64,000 nucleotides of DNA from Pseudomonadota bacterium (GTDB lineage: Bacteria > Pseudomonadota > Alphaproteobacteria > GCA-2746255). The stretch spans positions 24,186 through 88,185 of the forward strand of contig JBFMHN010000001.1 of the NCBI GenBank assembly GCA_040752895.1. The letters are read 5' to 3'. Under the pieces are notes generated by a model, which was not told where the DNA came from, made no database searches, and saw only the letters and a program-made list of their open reading frames with translations. Each line of letters starts with the position of its first letter. Positions within the stretch are counted from its first letter, which is position 1. Shown here piece by piece: positions 62,298 through 64,000 of the stretch. Made by a program: the position numbers and the translations under genes.

Positions 62298-62452
62298 GGC
62301 GGTATCCCCCCTTTTCCGTCGGCACGGGCTATTTTAGCGCGGCGACGCGGCGAACGGTCAATAAAGCCCGGCAAAGAGAAAAATGGGGGCTGGAGATTGG
62401 AATTGCCAGCAAAAATGTTATGCCTATAAGGCTGTCCGCCCACTCCCGCCAA

Positions 62453-62472
62453 TTCGTTTCAGATGAAACGAA
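62453..62472 (-). terminator. Small hairpin downstream of tRNA-Thr
   Basis: TTCGTTTC and its exact complement around AGAT, 13 bases after the tRNA-Thr 3' end on the minus strand. The stem is AU-rich and has no long T-run, so termination is only possible. Confidence 0.35.
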
Positions 62473-62485
62473 AAGGCAAGGCCAA

Positions 62486-62560
62486 TGGTGCCGGATGGAG
62501 GATTTGAACCCCCGACCTACTGATTACAAATCAGTTGCTCTACCACTGAGCTAATCCGGC
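62486..62560 (-). tRNA. tRNA-Thr (anticodon TGT), CCA encoded
   Basis: 75 bases on the minus strand. Acceptor arms GCCGGAT and ATCCGGC pair fully, the D arm is GCTC with GAGC, the anticodon loop is TTTGTAA with anticodon TGT, and the T arm is GGGGGTTCAAATCC. The 3' CCA is encoded. The 5' ten bases overlap the rlmB coding end. Confidence 0.97.
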
Positions 62561-63411
62561 GCCCGCGCGGCCGACAATAGCGTTGGCTTTTGCCGTCCGG
62601 CAAGCTCGTATAAGGCGACGGCGGCGGCCACGGCCACGTTTAGGCTTTCGATCGTGCCGGATGCGATGGCAAGCCTTGCGAAGAAATCGCAATGCTCGCG
62701 GGTGAGGTGGCGAAGCCCTTTTCCTTCCGCTCCCAGCACAAGGGCGGTTCGACCTTCCGTCTTGAGGCCGCAAAGCATCTCGTCGGCGATCGGGTCGAGG
62801 CCTACGCACCAAAACCCGGCTTCCTTCAGCTTCTCCATGGCCCGCGTCAGATTCACGACGTGGAGAAGGGGAACGTGTTCGAGGGCGCCCGACGCCGCCT
62901 TGGCCAGGCTGCCTGTGGCGGCCGGCGCATAGCGGTCGGGCAGCAGCACGGCGATCGCCCCGAAAGCGGCGGCCGAGCGCAGTACGGCACCCACGTTTTG
63001 CGGGTCCGTTACCTGATCGAGGAGCACAACCACGGCTTCCTTTTCATGCGCATGCCTTTTCCCCAAGCCCTCGAGGACCGATTCCAGGCTGACCGGGGGC
63101 AGGGGCTGGGCGAGGAGGGCAATTCCTTGGTGGACGGCGTTCCTTGGGAGAAGTTCGGCGAGGGCTTCCCGCGACAGGATTTCCGGCGAGGGCTGCGGCA
63201 GGGCCGACAACCGGGCGAGGCGTTCTTCCAAGCCCGTCCGGGCTTCCGCTGTAAGCACTAGCCGATGGCTGCGTCTTTCCGGATTGGCAAGGGCGGCAAG
63301 GGTGGCATGCGTCCCATAAAGCCAAACGCCCTCGCGCGCGGCTCCGCCTTTCTTGCGAACGGACGCGGAATCCTTGGATTTAATCGGCGTCTGGCGCTTG
63401 CGCTTGCTCAT
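62551..63411 (-). CDS. rlmB: RlmB-type 23S rRNA 2'-O-methyltransferase (SpoU/TrmH family)
   Basis: A SPOUT-fold methyltransferase of 286 residues. It has a basic N-terminal leader, an eL30-like substrate domain (VWLYGTHATLAALANPERRS) and the SpoU motifs LLDQVTDPQNVGAVLRSAAA (1), LVLGAEGKGLRHLTREHCDF (2) and ARLAIASGTIESLNVAVAAA (3). The stop codon lies inside the tRNA-Thr gene, so the two must share a transcript or be processed apart. Confidence 0.92.
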   Translation of the reverse strand: MSKRKRQTPIKSKDSASVRKKGGAAREGVWLYGTHATLAALANPERRSHRLVLTAEARTGLEERLARLSALPQPSPEILSREALAELLPRNAVHQGIALLAQPLPPVSLESVLEGLGKRHAHEKEAVVVLLDQVTDPQNVGAVLRSAAAFGAIAVLLPDRYAPAATGSLAKAASGALEHVPLLHVVNLTRAMEKLKEAGFWCVGLDPIADEMLCGLKTEGRTALVLGAEGKGLRHLTREHCDFFARLAIASGTIESLNVAVAAAVALYELAGRQKPTLLSAARAPD

Positions 63412-63525
63412 TGAAAACCTTATAGTCCCCGCGAATTCCGTACTGCAAGCCTTGAGCCGCTGGCTTGCCCGATGAAAACTTAGAAAGCAAGGGGCGTTTC
63501 CCCTGAGGCAGTCCTTTGGATTTGC

Positions 63526-63531
63526 TTGACA
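63526..63531 (+). promoter_or_regulatory. Candidate -35 box for tRNA-Tyr/tRNA-Gly/tuf
   Basis: A perfect TTGACA lies 59 bases before tRNA-Tyr. No good -10 box is found 16-18 bases further on, so only the -35 element is supported. Confidence 0.35.
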
Positions 63532-63589
63532 TTCGAGGGCAAATCCCCTTTCTTCGCGGGCCGTTGCGCCTGGGGGCTTATTGTGGCTC

Positions 63590-63675
63590 GGAGGGGTGGC
63601 CGAGCGGTCAAAGGCAGCAGACTGTAAATCTGCCGACGTACGTCTACGTAGGTTCGAATCCTACCCCCTCCACCA
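63590..63675 (+). tRNA. tRNA-Tyr (anticodon GTA), CCA encoded
   Basis: 86 bases with a long variable arm. Acceptor GGAGGGG pairs with CCCCTCC, the anticodon loop is CTGTAAA with anticodon GTA, and CCA is encoded. It precedes tRNA-Gly and tuf, a common bacterial order. Confidence 0.97.
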
Positions 63676-63711
63676 GACAGAATTTGTGGGAGAACCAAGA
63701 GACAAAACTCG

Positions 63712-63785
63712 GCGGGTGTAGCTCAATGGTAGAGCTTCAGCCTTCCAAGCTGAAGACGGGGGTTCGATTCCCCTCACCCGCTCCA
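63712..63785 (+). tRNA. tRNA-Gly (anticodon TCC), CCA encoded
   Basis: 74 bases. Acceptor GCGGGTG pairs with CACCCGC, the anticodon loop is CTTCCAA with anticodon TCC, and CCA is encoded. It lies 36 bases after tRNA-Tyr and 90 before tuf. Confidence 0.97.
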
Positions 63786-63875
63786 TCCGAAGTGGATGTG
63801 GTTGAAGGGTGGGACGACTTTACACCAACCAACTCATCGGGTTTGACGCCGGCTTAAGAACAGGAAAATCGAACA

Positions 63876-64000
63876 ATGGCGAAAGCGAAATTTGAGCGGA
63901 CGAAGCCGCATTGCAACGTTGGGACGATTGGGCACGTTGACCATGGGAAGACGACGCTGACGGCGGCGATCACGAAGGTTTTGGCGGAATCTGGGGGCGC
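63876..64000 (+). CDS. tuf: Elongation factor Tu, partial (C-terminus beyond window)
   Basis: The first 41 codons of EF-Tu: [20 protein letters not shown] followed by [16 protein letters not shown]. The G1 loop GHVDHGKT is at residues 19-26. AGGAAA lies about 10 bases upstream of the ATG. The gene runs off the right edge. The tRNA-Tyr, tRNA-Gly, tuf order is typical. Confidence 0.97.
   Translation, partial: MAKAKFERTKPHCNVGTIGHVDHGKTTLTAAITKVLAESGG

Overview
The window is from an alphaproteobacterium, probably a deep or Rhodospirillales-like lineage. Four alphaproteobacterial flagellar and cell-cycle regulators lie together here: FlbD, FliX, SciP and the hybrid kinase CckA. The orders fliF-fliG-fliH-fliN-(motA)-flbD-flhA, flgI divergent from fliX, and flhB-cckA-recA-alaS are familiar from that class, and recA carries the alphaproteobacterial type of LexA box. 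The species cannot be named from the sequence alone.

Layout. About 1-49950 is one almost unbroken flagellar and motility island. 1-10877 (minus) is an early operon: fliF, fliG, fliH, fliN, motA, flbD, flhA, flhF, flhG and a FliK-like protein cut by the window edge. 11065-16591 (minus) holds sciP, flgE, flgD, fliK and two fliS genes. 16713-27374 (minus) holds fliD, flagellin, fliW, flgL, flgK, flgN, flgJ and flgI. 27689-28693 (plus) is fliX and a dksA-like gene. 28799-32078 (minus) is flgH, flgA, flgG and flgF. 32384-40998 (plus) is fliL, fliM, a DUF6468-type gene, motE, cheY, cheZ, a motB-like gene, motB and a large secreted TPR protein. 41017-42758 (minus) is fliP, fliO, a helical hypothetical and flhX. 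A MOSC gene and csrA follow, then 44029-47375 (plus) flgB, flgC, fliE, fliQ, fliR and flhB, and then cckA. fliI, fliJ, ctrA, rpoN, flaF and flbT are not in the window.

The rest is housekeeping and mixed: recA, alaS, icd, a LOG-family gene, a methyltransferase, an enoyl-CoA hydratase homologue, a TPR/SGNH protein, a DUF1329-like exported protein, a Sel1-repeat protein, tRNA-Thr, rlmB, tRNA-Tyr, tRNA-Gly and the start of tuf.

How it works together. Three regulatory layers can be read from the DNA. (i) Two perfect TTAA-N7-TTAA CtrA boxes lie at the fliX/flgI and flhX-fliO-fliP promoters, with weaker one-mismatch copies at fliF, sciP, fliL and flgB. (ii) Sigma-54 -24/-12 promoters lie before flagellin, fliS-fliK, flgI and flgF. 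Each has one or more copies of an inverted repeat like CGGCA-N5-TGCCG about 100-150 bp upstream, and the same element lies before fliF. These are the expected FlbD enhancers (ftr sites). (iii) A CsrA-FliW switch is suggested by csrA, fliW and two GGA-in-loop hairpins in the flagellin leader, one over the Shine-Dalgarno. The most unusual protein observations are an insert shared by flagellin and the cap protein FliD, a second MotB-like protein without the ion-binding Asp, two fliS genes, and a FliM whose CheY-binding motif starts only near residue 71.
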